Assembly: GCF_029227915.1 (NCBI RefSeq)
Contig: NC_079882.1
Coordinates: 13,412,501-13,476,500 of the forward strand
DNA from: Hydractinia symbiolongicarpus
Taxonomy: Eukaryota > Cnidaria > Hydrozoa > Anthoathecata > Hydractiniidae
Direction: 5' to 3'
DNA length: 64,000 nucleotides
Made by a program: the position numbers and the translations under genes. Below are positions 9,064 through 19,900 of the stretch, piece by piece. Numbering within the stretch: the stretch's first letter is position 1; the number at the start of each line of letters is the position of its first letter. The notes beneath the pieces are model-generated. The model did not search any database. It was not told where the DNA came from and saw only the letters and a list, made by a program, of their open reading frames with translations.

Positions 9064-10332
9064 GTCTCTTTATAATATTCGACATGGTCCAATCTGCCAT
9101 CCAGGATATTTAATTGAGCGTCTTGGAGCAGATACACATAGCACTTAAAGTCTCCGGTTCCATCGGCTTTTTTGGTGATATGTAGGGTGATCCCATCACT
9201 AAGCCTTTGCAGTGGCCTCCCGGAGAAATATAGTATATTGTCGGAGGAGGTCCGAAAGTCCACAAATAGAGCATATCTCTCATTAAGGAATCGTGACACT
9301 TAAGTTGTGGTTACCGAAAATGTTGACTATTTGCTCCGAATGGTCCTTAGGCAACATTGCATGGCCATACTATTCATTGGGCTCTCCCTCAACAGTTGCG
9401 CTAATGTTCTTAATTTTTGGGTTGTAAAAATTCTCATTGACGCCGGCATAGGGCTTTACATTTCCGGGGTCTATAAACAGTAGCAACACGCCTTTGAAGG
9501 ACTTGGATGGAGAATCAATCTGGAGGTTGTAACTGGTATCAGCCTTTTTCATAGCAATCACCTTCATTCTAAGTACTCTTTCATAAGCCAGGGCAAGCCT
9601 TGAATATCGAATGATCATTGCGCTAGCGAGACCTTCATGGGTAATTTTGTCAAATTCAAGTCTGATGTTGGTAATTTTATATGCGGCATCAGCTGACTTG
9701 GCTGCTGTGCTCCCTGAGGCTGCCGTCCCGGCATCCTTGATGACATTGCCGTAAGGTGCAAAATTGATGATAAATTGCAATCTGTCGCGGAGGCCTGCTG
9801 GGTAGAATGGGAGGTCCCGGGTCAATTCAAACAACCTTCCCAAGGGTATGCTAAAGGTGTTTCCATACTCTGCAACAAGAGCTTTCTCTTCATCCGTTCC
9901 CACGTGGCCAGTCGCCTCCACCTGCAAGGCTCTGATGGTCCCGTCATTGGAGTTAATACCCTCCAGAATAAGATTGTTGTCACGATCGAATTTTGGTAAC
10001 CAGAGGTCCCCGTACACAGCTAGAATATTATAATCAGATACGTTTTGGACCTCTTTTCCGTTTAATGTAATACGAAGGTTTTTTACAAGGCCTTTGATGA
10101 TGGTACGTGTCGTATTGGTCCCTGTTATTGCTAAATCAAATAGGAGCTAGAGACTACCCGGATAATGACATCATTTTGAGGCATGTTGTGTATGTCGACA
10201 TATAAGTCTTCGTTCTGGTTGTTGGTTGAGGGTGTATGGGAGATGGGACCCTCTGTCTCTACCTTTCATGTCCAGGTGCTGCTTGTGCCGGGTTTCCTGG
10301 AAAGGATCCATAAGGCATCCGTACGTTTTCAT
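9051..10332 (-). pseudogene. Polinton major capsid protein (double jelly-roll), broken
   Basis: The inferred start is ATG 10332, 6 bases downstream of TATAATAAA. The best part (9370-10017) reads VYGDLWLPKF, then YKITNIRLEFDKITHEGLA and SFKGVLLLFIDPG, ending FYNPKIKNISATVEG. That order matches the second jelly-roll of Polinton capsid proteins. The same frame continues through a TAG at 9370-9372 and then changes near 9288. The C-terminal segment NERYALFVDFRTSSDN...LLQDAQLNI runs to 9051. Further frame changes lie near 10,150 and 10,230. About 425 codons in total is normal for the family. At least four disruptions make it non-functional. Confidence 0.8.
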
Positions 10333-10338
10333 TATGTA

Positions 10339-10347
10339 TTTATTATA
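10339..10347 (-). promoter_or_regulatory. TATAATAAA motif before the capsid gene start
   Basis: On the minus strand TATAATAAATACATAATG places the motif upstream of the inferred capsid ATG at 10332-10330. Confidence 0.5.
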
Positions 10348-10391
10348 AGGTGGAACAAATGTTGTAAATAAATAAATAAAAGGACCCAAGA

Positions 10392-11467
10392 ATGGAATCG
10401 TTGGAGGGCCATGTGATCCCCTATGAAGATTTTCGTGTCGTTAAAACGTCTTTTCTACAGAGGTGAGGATATTACCGAAAAAATATATAAGATTGGGTTG
10501 TGGCTTACAAAGCCCCGGGTCCGTTATAAGTAGTTTGGGAGCAGACCCCATACGAAACTTTGGTTTTAGAACGTTTGTCACCTCGCCCAACAAGATGGAA
10601 GTGGTCCGGAAGCTTTCGATGGAGGTTAATGCTATTGTTCATAATGAGGACCCTGGCAAGGTAATTCAGATGAAAACGATCAACAATATAAGAAGGATTA
10701 TGTATGATGTTGAAACCTTTACGGAGGAAAATCCATTCTCTGATGTTGGAACCCTTACGGAGGAAACTTCATTCTCTGGCAAATTCACCGAACGTGAATT
10801 AACAGGACTCAATCTTGAACTTCAAACCCACCAGAGGAATATTAAAAGCCTGGAAAACAAAATAGTCACGTATAATGTAAATATTAGGAATTCGGAGGAT
10901 AGTTTGAAAAGGATAAGTAATCAGGTAGATGCCGATGGTGAGATTCATGAAAGCACCAAGGAGGCGATCAAGAAGCTTGAGAAGGGTATTAAAAGGATGA
11001 AGGATGAAAGAGGTGTTTTGCAGGAGAAGGTTAAAAAGCTTAATAGGGATATTTACAGCCAGCTTAGAAATATAAGGGACACTTTGTTGAAAATATCTGG
11101 GGATGACACATCATTGCTTGAGAAGCTAAAAACACTCTTCAAGGAGCAGGGTTTGACCATTGCAAGTATTGTCTCTGCTGTAGCTCTACTGATTTCCACC
11201 ATTGTACTATCCGTTACGGGGGGTGCCGCTGCAGCTGGAGCAGGAGAAAGTGCTGCAGCTGGTGGTGAAAAAGGGTTTGTACAAAAGCAACTTGAAAGGC
11301 TCGGAAACTTCCTTAAATATCTTGCAGGTAAGGTGGGTGCCGCATTGCCTGGGGACATTGGTACGGTAGTCTCATTTTTTCTAAGAGTGATGTTTACTAT
11401 CGTTACATACGCGGTCAAGCATCTGTACATGGCAGCTGCTGCCGCCGTCGGGTTTGTCGTGCTATAA
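10392..11467 (+). pseudogene. Coiled-coil protein with hydrophobic C-terminus
   Basis: The ATG at 10392 reads 24 codons (MESLEGHVIPYEDFRVVK) to TGA near 10464. A second frame (RGEDITEKIYKIGLWLTKP) and then a third (from about 10510, SSLGADPIRNFGFRTFVTSP) continue it, so two indels lie near 10460 and 10510. The third frame is then open to 11467. It holds a long heptad-like helix (about 10,795-11,070), a hydrophobic segment (IASIVSAVALLISTIVLSV), a Gly/Ala-rich stretch and a last hydrophobic helix. This architecture suggests a membrane-active virion component. No enzyme motif is seen. It meets the next gene tail to tail, with adjacent stop codons inside CTATAA. Confidence 0.6.
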
Positions 11468-11776
11468 GTGAAATAGGTCTATTTTTTTCGCAACCATATA
11501 TAGGCAAAGGATGAGGCCAACCCCTATCGTTATTATTACGGCCTTGGTCTCCTCGTGTTGATTTTGTGGGAGTTGTTCAGGTATGGGGGGGGGGGGTGAT
11601 GTAGTAGGCTTAGGGGGTATAGATGGTATAGCCTGTATGGTATGATCCGGAGTATGTATAGGAGGTGTACTAGGTGTTGTATGCTTGGGGGAGGATTTGG
11701 TCCCCACTAAATGTCCGGTGGTATGCTTTGGAGGTGTACGTGGTATGGTATGTATAGGAGGTGCGGCATGCCTCAT
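11462..11776 (-). CDS. Pro/Thr-rich protein with C-terminal membrane segment
   Basis: The frame of 104 codons starts at ATG 11776. Residues about 5-75 are a Pro/Thr/His-rich low-complexity stalk built on an IHTxPxTPPKHTT-like period. Residues about 80-98 (AVIITIGVGLILCLYMV) form one membrane anchor, with a short basic tail. It lies in the same frame as the gene upstream (11801-12678), only a TAG and eight codons away. It may therefore be the C-terminal part of that protein, cut off by a nonsense mutation, rather than a separate gene. A stalk-like surface role is a guess. Confidence 0.5.
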   Translation of the reverse strand: MRHAAPPIHTIPRTPPKHTTGHLVGTKSSPKHTTPSTPPIHTPDHTIQAIPSIPPKPTTSPPPPIPEQLPQNQHEETKAVIITIGVGLILCLYMVAKKIDLFHL

Positions 11777-11800
11777 AAGCGGCTTGTTATTCAGATCAAG

Positions 11801-12678
11801 CTAGATACCAATTATTGTGCTAGCTGGTGCTATCAGGATGCTGTTGTTATACACTACGATTTCGCCTATGCGCAAGTTCATGTCGGAGGGAAACTTGTAC
11901 ACGTGATGCATGACAGCGAAATTCACTGGAGTCCTGGCATATTGCAACACCTTTTGGAACTCCGTAATGTCATGGCTTACATTCTCTTGACGTTGGACCA
12001 TAGCCCCGAACTTCTGTACTAGAATTTGCCTTGTTGTATAATTATCGGCATTGGACCCGATGAGAGATGCTTTGGCGCCCGCCTGAGAACCCAGTAATAG
12101 GACCACGTAAACCCTGATGCTCTCACTCAGCTTAGTCCGGCCCTCTGACGTCAGACACTGACTTGTGGGCATAATAAACTTCGCCCAATCCCTGTTAACT
12201 TGAGGCCACCGGGAACCGTTGGTAAGTGACGACATAACAGCCTTGAATTTATACAAGGCATTAGCATCACGGCATACGTGCGCATACCCAGAGGTTGAGT
12301 AGGGGTTTTTGTATTGTTCAAAACCATCATCATAACGCATGGGTACCCTCATCCTGGCAAGGATACGTCGTATGTGATAATAGACATGGAATTTGAATAT
12401 TGAGTTGGTAGGTGGCACGGAACCGGTCATGTGCTTGGCACATATGCCCAGCACCGTTGTTGCGCAATGGGTGGCAAAGTTAGCCTGGATATTCCAGTAA
12501 TCCAGGGCCTGTCCTTTCCAATTTGCATTAACAGGGTCATTTAGATAGGTCGTCGGGACCTTGATGGCATACGTTGTAAATTCAGGAAATGCCACAGAGA
12601 TATGAGACTCCGTACTCATGTAGAGGTCCTGGTGCTCCAAGTTGGTTATACTTCTTCCTCTTCTTATCTTGTACGCAT
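11801..12678 (-). pseudogene. Conserved Polinton virion-type protein
   Basis: The frame is open from about 12,676 to 11,801 (ATG candidates at 12619 and 12678). An ATGCGTAC at 12678 looks like a start codon that has lost one base relative to the frame that continues YKIRRGRS. The body reads ALDYWNIQANFATHCATT, FKFHVYYHIRRILARM and SIRVYVVLLLGSQAGAKAS, then VLQYARTPVNFAV. I associate this order with a conserved Polinton protein thought to be a minor capsid or capsid-associated component, but the precise name is uncertain. The frame continues in phase past TAG 11801-11803 into the Pro-rich gene. Confidence 0.55.
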
Positions 12679-12685
12679 GCTAAGG

Positions 12686-12766
12686 TTACAAGTTGTAGAG
12701 ATAGACCAATAGCGGTAAGGTCATGAAGATCATACTTTTTAAGCTATATTGACAGTTAATGCACAT
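12686..12766 (-). CDS. 26-codon hydrophobic ORF after a start motif
   Basis: TATAATAAATG merges the motif with an ATG at 12766. The 26 codons end in a hydrophobic run (MIFMTLPLLVYLYNL). It may be a tiny membrane peptide or the leader of the downstream gene. Support comes only from the motif and hydrophobicity. Confidence 0.3.
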   Translation of the reverse strand: MCINCQYSLKSMIFMTLPLLVYLYNL

Positions 12767-12774
12767 TTATTATA
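12766..12774 (-). promoter_or_regulatory. TATAATAAA motif at the right end of the element
   Basis: This is the rightmost copy of the motif on the minus strand, overlapping an ATG. It shows that the element reached at least this point. Confidence 0.45.
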
Positions 12775-12779
12775 GTATC

Positions 12780-13706
12780 CTACAGCATGGCTGTAAGATA
12801 CTCAAACCAACTAGTTCTAGAAAGTCTTCGTGATAGGCGATGGTATGGTAGGTTATGCTTGATTTATAAAATTGCAAGTGGAGATGCTCCTCAGTATCTC
12901 ATTGATATTTTGCCTGGTTATGTGTGTTCGCGTAGTGTTTTTCGTAGGAACTTACTTAATCGCATCCTATCACGGAGTAACTACTTTGCAAATTATTTTT
13001 TCCCTTCCTCGATAAATGAATAGAACAAACTCGATGTAGCAATCAGGGAATTAGATTCCTTGCCCTTGTTTAAAAAATCCATTCTCAAGTTTATTCGCTC
13101 TAAACCTTCTCCTATTTACAATATAATGGGCTCTCTTGGTTTGAAATTGTTAACACGTTTAAGAGTTAGTATGTGTCACCTAAAGGACCATAAGCATCGG
13201 CATAACTTCGCTGATACGCTTGTTCCTTTATGTAATTGTGGTCTTTTAGAATCAGAAACCACGTCCCACTTCCTCTTGCGCTGTAGTTTTTATGGTAACC
13301 AAAGTAAACTCCTTTTTGATAATATTATAGAAATAATTGGTGATATTTCGAATTTTTCTGATGAAAACCTAGTGCGAGTACTTCTTTATGGCCAAGAAAA
13401 CACTAATATTGGCGAAAACGTAACTATACTGAATAACACAATTGTGTTTCTTAAATCGTCAGGAAGATTTGAGGGACCTCTTTTTTGAGTTAACAGTCCT
13501 TTTCAAACCCTTCTCTTAAACTTTTTTTTTTCCATTTCTTAAAGCATTAAAAAATAATGTATATTACTTATATTTTATTTTTGTTTATTTTGGTAGTTAG
13601 GTTTGTCTAACACCTATTTAAATGTCGTACTTTTAGTATTTTTTTCATTTTTTTCTGTATCTTTCTTGTAATTTCTTCTAAATCATTATATATATAAAAA
13701 AAGTGT
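12780..13706 (+). mobile_element. 5'-truncated non-LTR retrotransposon, ORF2 end and 3' tail
   Basis: The frame from 12787 reads LESLRDRRWYGRLCLIYKI and then LLTRLRVSMCHLKDHKHRHNF, followed by CNCG...TSHFLLRC and a final KSSGRFEGPLF ending at TGA 13488. This is the C-terminal signature of a LINE polyprotein common in cnidarians (CR1/jockey-like clade, recalled). One in-frame TAG at 13021-13023 replaces a Trp-like position. The following 220 bases are T-rich 3' UTR without a gene. The 5' end is missing, as expected from truncated retrotransposition at the Polinton edge. Confidence 0.75.
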
Positions 13707-15400
13707 AAGGTCTTAATTAAGCGGCAAAAGGACATATTTCAATTTTTGGAGGGCTGAGCAAGTAGTTGACGGTGTTGTAAAGTCATGGTGTCTGGAAGAA
13801 CAACTTTGGACGCCGTAGCATATTGAGATTGGAACGAATAGGACGTGGAACAACGTGATTTACGTGTAAGACATTTATTAGGTGGCAAAAAGTCATATTA
13901 CACCATTTAGAAGCCTGTAGAAATAGTTGACGGTGCTTTAAAGACATGCCGCCCATGAAAACGACTTGAGACGTCGTAGTTCATTGAGAGTGGAAGGACT
14001 AGACCGATGGTAACCAGCGCAGGTACGTGGAATCACGGGATTTACGTGCAAGGTCCTTATTAAGCCGCAATAGACCATATTACAACCTTTAGAGGGCTAT
14101 GCAAGCAGTTAACGGCTTCTAAACCATCGCGTCAGGGAAAACGACTTGAGACGTTGTATTCCATTGGGAGTGGAAGGACTAGACCGATGGTAACCTGTGC
14201 AGCTACGTGAAACAATACGATTTACGTGTAAGGTCTTGATTAAGCGGCAAAAATACATATTTTATTTTTTGGAGGGCTGTGCAAGTAGTTGACGGTGTTT
14301 TAAAGCCATGGCGCCAATGAAAACGACTTCAGACGTCGTAACCCATTGAGTGTGGAAGGACTGGGCCGATGGTAACCTGCCCATGTGCATTTAATCACAT
14401 GATTGATGTGAAAGCTCTTGATGAGGCCGCAAAAGGCCATATTACAGCATTTAGAGGCCTCTGCAAGTAGTTGATGGTGTTCTAGAGCCATTGCGCCATG
14501 GAAAACCACTTGCGACGTCGTAGTCCACCTGGAGTGGAAGGATTAGACCGATGGTAACCTGAGCAAGCCCGTGGAACCAAGTGATTCACGTGCAAAGTCC
14601 TTATTAAGCATATTACAACCTCGAGAGGGCTGTGCAAGTACTTGACGGTGTTCTAAAGGCATGATGTCTGGAAAAATGACTTGGGACGTCGTAGTCCATT
14701 GAGAGTGGAAAAACTAGAGTGATGGTATTCTGTGCAGCTACGTGGAACAACGTGATTCACGTGTTAGGCCTTGATTAAGCGGCAAAAGACCATATTACAA
14801 TCTTTGGAGCCCTGTGCAAGTAGTTAACGGTGTTCTAAAGCCATGATTGTCTGGAAAAATGATTTGAGACGCCGTAGTCTATTGAGAGTGCAAGGACTGG
14901 GCCCATGATTACGTGCCTGGGCCCATGGAACCACGGGATTTACGTGTAAGGCCTTGTTTAGTCCGCAAAAAGCCATTTTTTAACCTTTAGAGGCCTGTGC
15001 AAGTAGTTAACGGTGTTCTGAAGCCAAGGTACCAGGGAAAACGACTTGGGACGTCGTAGTAAATTGAGAGTGGAAGGACTATAGCGATGGTATCCTGTGC
15101 ACCTAAGTGGAACCACGTGATTTACCTCTAAGGCCTAGATTAAACGGCAAAAGGCCTCATTACAGCATTTAGGGGCGTGTACAAGTAGTTGACGGTGATT
15201 TAAAGCCATGGCGCCAATGAAAACCAGTTGAGACGTCTTACTGCATTAGCAGTGGAAGTAATAGACCGATGGTATCCTATGCAGCTACGTGGAACAACGT
15301 GATTTACGTGTAAGGCCTTGGTTAGGCCGCAAAGGCCATATTATAACCTAGGAGGCCTGTGCAAATAGTTGACGGTGTTCTACAGCCATGATGTTCTTAA
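13707..15400. repeat. 182-bp satellite, about ten units
   Basis: The landmark GTTGACGGTG (with variants) recurs at 13765, 13926, 14108, 14288, 14470, 14641, 14823, 15006, 15188 and 15368. Spacings are 161, 182, 180, 182, 171, 182, 183, 182 and 180. Other fixed landmarks are GACGTCGTAG, GTGGAAGGACTAGACCGATG and ACGTGATTTACGTG. Units differ by point changes and two short deletions, so this is an aged tandem array. It starts where the LINE tail ends. Confidence 0.93.
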
Positions 15401-16929
15401 AGTGAATCCCAAGCGTCGAAAACCACAATAAAATATGTAAAAGCAGCTAAAGAATGGAATTGAGTGTTTTGTGCTCGCACATGTAGCTATCGTGCACATG
15501 AAGGTAGCTACATCAATTAGTATTTTAGTTTGTAGAACATTTTTTGGTTTGTTTTTTGTTACTCAGCCTTTTAGTATAAAGTTAGCCTACCCAAACTTGT
15601 ACAAGATTTACGTAATTAGCTAAATTTGTTGTATGTTTTGTTTCTAAGATATTAATTGACAACTTGATAAGTGATCAATCAATTTACGTCAGACAATTAT
15701 AATATACGTCATTTGTTTATGTATTGTTTTGTTGTATTTTAAGTGTCAATGTTTTTCCGTCCCAACACAGGAACTGTGTGTTTGTAGTTAGTTAGCAATC
15801 ATTATAAAACCTTTACAGTAGACATTTTCTTTTCTGTAAAGAAAAAATTAATTATATAATAGAGTTTTGTCAACTCTTTTTACAAAATTGAAAATATTTA
15901 GTCGGAAAATTAATTCCTTAATTATATAATCATAAAAAAGAAAGGAGTAGTGAAACTTTTGTGGTAAAAAGTAAAATATGAAAACAAGTTTTAAAATAGC
16001 ATAAGCTTTTCGGTTTAAACCATCCTCAGTGCATACATTCATTCTATGGCGAGTTACTATAATAAATCAAACTTTTAATTTTTTGCTTCCTGCCCATACC
16101 AAATTCATACAACTCTATACACATATATATAAATTAGAAAATTAGCAACAAGCTCTGGGTATGAAAAAAAGGAAGAAAGAAAGAAGTAATGTATGTGATT
16201 TTAAAATGTCAGGAAATTTGACATAAATTTAGAAGTCAATAGCATAGAGATTAATTAATCTTCTAGGTAAAAAATTAGTTTGTTTTGTAAGCCTTTCTTT
16301 TTTTGTTGTTGTGTTTTTTTTTATGTTGACAAAGAGAGATTTTTAAATATAGATATAAAAACAACAAAAGAAAGAAGTTGTGTAGGTGTAGGTAAGTACT
16401 ATCCTTTCTACTAACTCTCCATCTTTGTGGCTATTTTTATAAAGTTTCTGAGTTTTTGTACATAAATAATCCTTTTTATCCAATGTCACCTTTGTCTTTT
16501 CTATACATGTTATGCAACATTATTTTAATTTCCTTGCCATGTTTTCCTTTGGTCTATTTCTATTGTTCATAAAAATCTACTTTTGTTGACAGTATGTGTG
16601 AGAGTGGTGAAATTTGATCTGACAAATATTTACTATTGTTTATGGTAAGGATCAACACAAAGTCCTTGCTTGCTCTTGAAAGAATTTTACTTTTCACAAA
16701 ATAATTTAATGCAGCTCATGTCTTCAGTATCATTGACGTTATGATTTATTTTTTTAAGAACATTATCCTTCTTAAAAAATAAGTGGTGCGATATAAGAAT
16801 GTGATTAAAAGGAAAATTATTGTTATGGTATAACTTAACAGAATTTTTATTAATTATGAACAAATCACATTAGAAGATTTATATAATTGTTTATTGAGCA
16901 AGACTTAATTTTAAACAATAGATGAAACG
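15401..16929. other. Gene-free region upstream of the Ser-rich gene
   Basis: AT-rich, with no coding frame that I can support. GTAGGTAAGTAC near 16387-16398 is a good splice donor, and AACAATAG at 16914-16921 is a possible acceptor. A spliced 5' untranslated exon is therefore plausible. Confidence 0.4.
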
Positions 16930-19900
16930 ATGGAAAAAACAGTTTATAAGATAACTGGATCGAATGATGATAGACATTCAGCTTTATCAGTTGCAAAACA
17001 GAAAGGTGCTGTCTTTGTTTCTCTACCTGTATTACAAAAAGGCACCTTTTTTGATAAAAGACAAGAAAACAATTCAACACCTTGTCGAAAAACCTCAACT
17101 CCCATTGCAATACCAAGAAGAAAAAATTCATCTACATCCTATGATAAAAATCAAAATAGAGTGTCACTTACAACAGAACAATTTCAAAATTATGAGATTG
17201 ATATCCACCCATATGGAAGGAGTTTAAGTGCCACCTTGGTCATGGAAGAAAACAATCCTATAACTAACAATATTAACAGAAAAGAAAAGGATGCTGAAAC
17301 CAAACAAACAAGACTAAATGGTGCCACAAATTATGTTGATGGTCAATCCCATTTGGTTTCAAGTAAAGATTTCTCTCAAAATAATCAAATTGTGGGATTG
17401 GAAAATAAAATGTCTAGGATTACAAAAGGAAACCTTAAAATTCATGATACTTCAATAAAGTTTAGTAAAGAAGTGTTAATAAAACAAAATCCTATTGAGA
17501 ATAAATCTCCTCTGTTAAATAAAGATCTGCCAAGACGTTCATCACAAAATTCGCCATTAGTAGGACGGGAAAGCATTGGTCGTATTGTGCCAGAAAGGGA
17601 AAGCACTCCAGTGATATTAAGAAAAAAAATTTCTTATCCTGTTATGACCCAATCACGAAAAAGCTCTGGAAATTCTTCACCTGTTATAGCACAAAAGATT
17701 GTTGACTACCAAAGTGCACTAGAGCGTAGATTTTCAGGTAGTTCGACTTCAAGTTTGGGTAACCAAGATAGAAAGGGGAGTACAGATAGCAATGCCAGTG
17801 TACCAGATGATATTAACACTTCAGAAGAAAGTGTTGTTTCAATACATTTAAACTCTCCACAGTTGCCAAAAAAACTGTTTTCTGGGTCATGCAAAACCAA
17901 TTTAGCTAGTAAGAAAAAATCCTTTGTTGACATGTTTGAAAAAATTGCTGTTGAAGGAACATTACAAAGAAGACGATCTGCACCAAATAAGCACCCACAA
18001 AAAACAGCAACCACAATAGAGACCAATACTGAAGTGGAAAAAAAAGTATTCAATGCAGTTGCGAAGGAAAAAGAGAGTACAAGACGAAATTCATATGAAA
18101 GTTTGTCTCACAACAATTTATTTAGATCCAATTCGAAATCAGATTTGGTAATTGAATCTAATAAAATGAATAAACAAGGGAATTTTAAGGGACAAGAAAA
18201 ACCCAAAGTAATTAAAAAGTCTGACAGTATTGATAAACACTTATTAACAATAAAGAGCAGAAAATCAGCTGGTACTTTGCCACAAGAAGAAAGCACAAAA
18301 GATCTTCAAGCCACACAAAAATCTCAAAATTATGCAGAGGGAAAGGATATAGAGAAAGATTTTATGGCTACTGAAAACAAAGGAAGAAAAAGAATCAGGG
18401 AATTGAAAAAGGGAACTATTAACAGAAGAAAATCAGTGGGATGCTTGTCACAAGTCAACTTGCTTGAGTCTAGCTTGACCAATTATACTAAGGTAGAAAA
18501 TGCCTTCCTTAATAAAGAATTCCATAACCAAAATAAATCACTAGAAAAAATAATAGTTAAAGAAACCGAAAAAAATAGAAGAAAATCAGTTGGTTGCTTA
18601 TCTCAGATCAGCCTTTTTGAATCTGGCTTAGTGAGTAACTCTGAGAGAGGAAAAACATTTCACAATTATAAGTTTCAAAAACAAGAAGAATCAAAAACCG
18701 AGACAATATTAAATAAAGTTGAAAAAGATAGAAGGAAGTCAGTGGGTTGTTTGTCCCAAATCATTTTTTTCGAATCTGGTTTAACTGATGACTCTAGTAT
18801 TAAAGAGACAACATGCAATACAAAAATGGAGATTGAAACAGGTCAAAAATCATTTTATAGAAGGAATTCTGTTGGCTCTTTGTCTCAAATAAATCACCAG
18901 AACAATATTTTGGTAAATGCTAACGCAGAAAATCTATTACTCCATTGTGATAAAAAATTATTGAAATCAAAACAGCTGACAGAAATTAAGGTCAGAAATA
19001 TTTTGGAATCAAATGCGGAAGTTACAATAGGTCCAAAAGCTGAAGTTAAATTGAAAGCAAATAAAATCACAACTAATAATACTAAGCCTGAGAAAAAGGA
19101 CTCTGGCAATTATGAGGATGAACATATTGCTGCTGTTGAAAGTTTGTTAAGTCGTAATTATGTAAACAAAGGTGAAAATGCTTCTGAGGAATGCAAAGAT
19201 GAAAGGTATGTCCCAAATGAAATTACAGATCATTCTGATAAAGACAAATTTGATTCAGATGATAGGAAATATGAAACAGATCAGGAATATAATGCAGACA
19301 ACAGAGAATATGATACAGATGATTCTGGTAGCAACTATATGGCCCGAGGTAATAAAGTGTCTGTAATAGAGCGTCCACCATTGAGCATATCTGCTGTAAG
19401 TCAAATACCTGCCAGGAAAAAGTCACAAGTAATGATATCTGTTAGGGACATTAGGAAACAAGATGAAGAGTCAGGTTTTTTTGACAGTCAAGAAGGCAAT
19501 AAGTTTAATAATAACCTGACTGTTCTCGATTCTAATCATGAAGAAACACCTAACGAGGAAGATTACTTTCCCGAGGATGAAAATCCATTTCGTAGCCATA
19601 GATTTCGCAATAATAGTTTTGGTAATAGCAATGAAAATTCTAATGTACGTTTCACTTCCTTGGGTGATTTAGCTAGTGGTGAAATGATTGGTATCACAAC
19701 AAGAACAAGTTCATTTAACTCAAGCATAGGTAGTTCTTATTTTGAAACACATGATAATGTCAGAAAATCATCCCAAGATGAGGAAACATTGGAAAATTCA
19801 GTAAAACCACGTCGCAAGATGGGAACTGTTAGCATTGTGTCATTGGATGAGCTTCCAAAACGGAAAATGTCTCGGGTAAATGATTGGTTTCGGACATTTG

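Larger units (their letters stand above)
1..12775. mobile_element. Decayed Polinton/Maverick, right-hand part
   Basis: The stretch carries the Polinton gene set: protein-primed PolB, packaging ATPase, retroviral-type integrase, double-jelly-roll major capsid protein and several small virion or DNA-binding proteins. Genes lie on both strands, are tightly packed and richer in GC than the flanks. The left end is outside the window. The right end is near 12,775, where a truncated LINE abuts it; I see no terminal inverted repeat there. A maturation protease is not visible and may lie to the left. Almost every gene is broken, so the element cannot be autonomous. Family assignment comes from motifs and gene content, not from a search. 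Confidence 0.88.

Noticed and set aside
1-12775. Programmed stop-codon readthrough or a variant genetic code in the Polinton
   Set aside because: Both TAG and TAA occur at breaks, together with frameshifts and lost catalytic residues. Decay explains all of these more simply.
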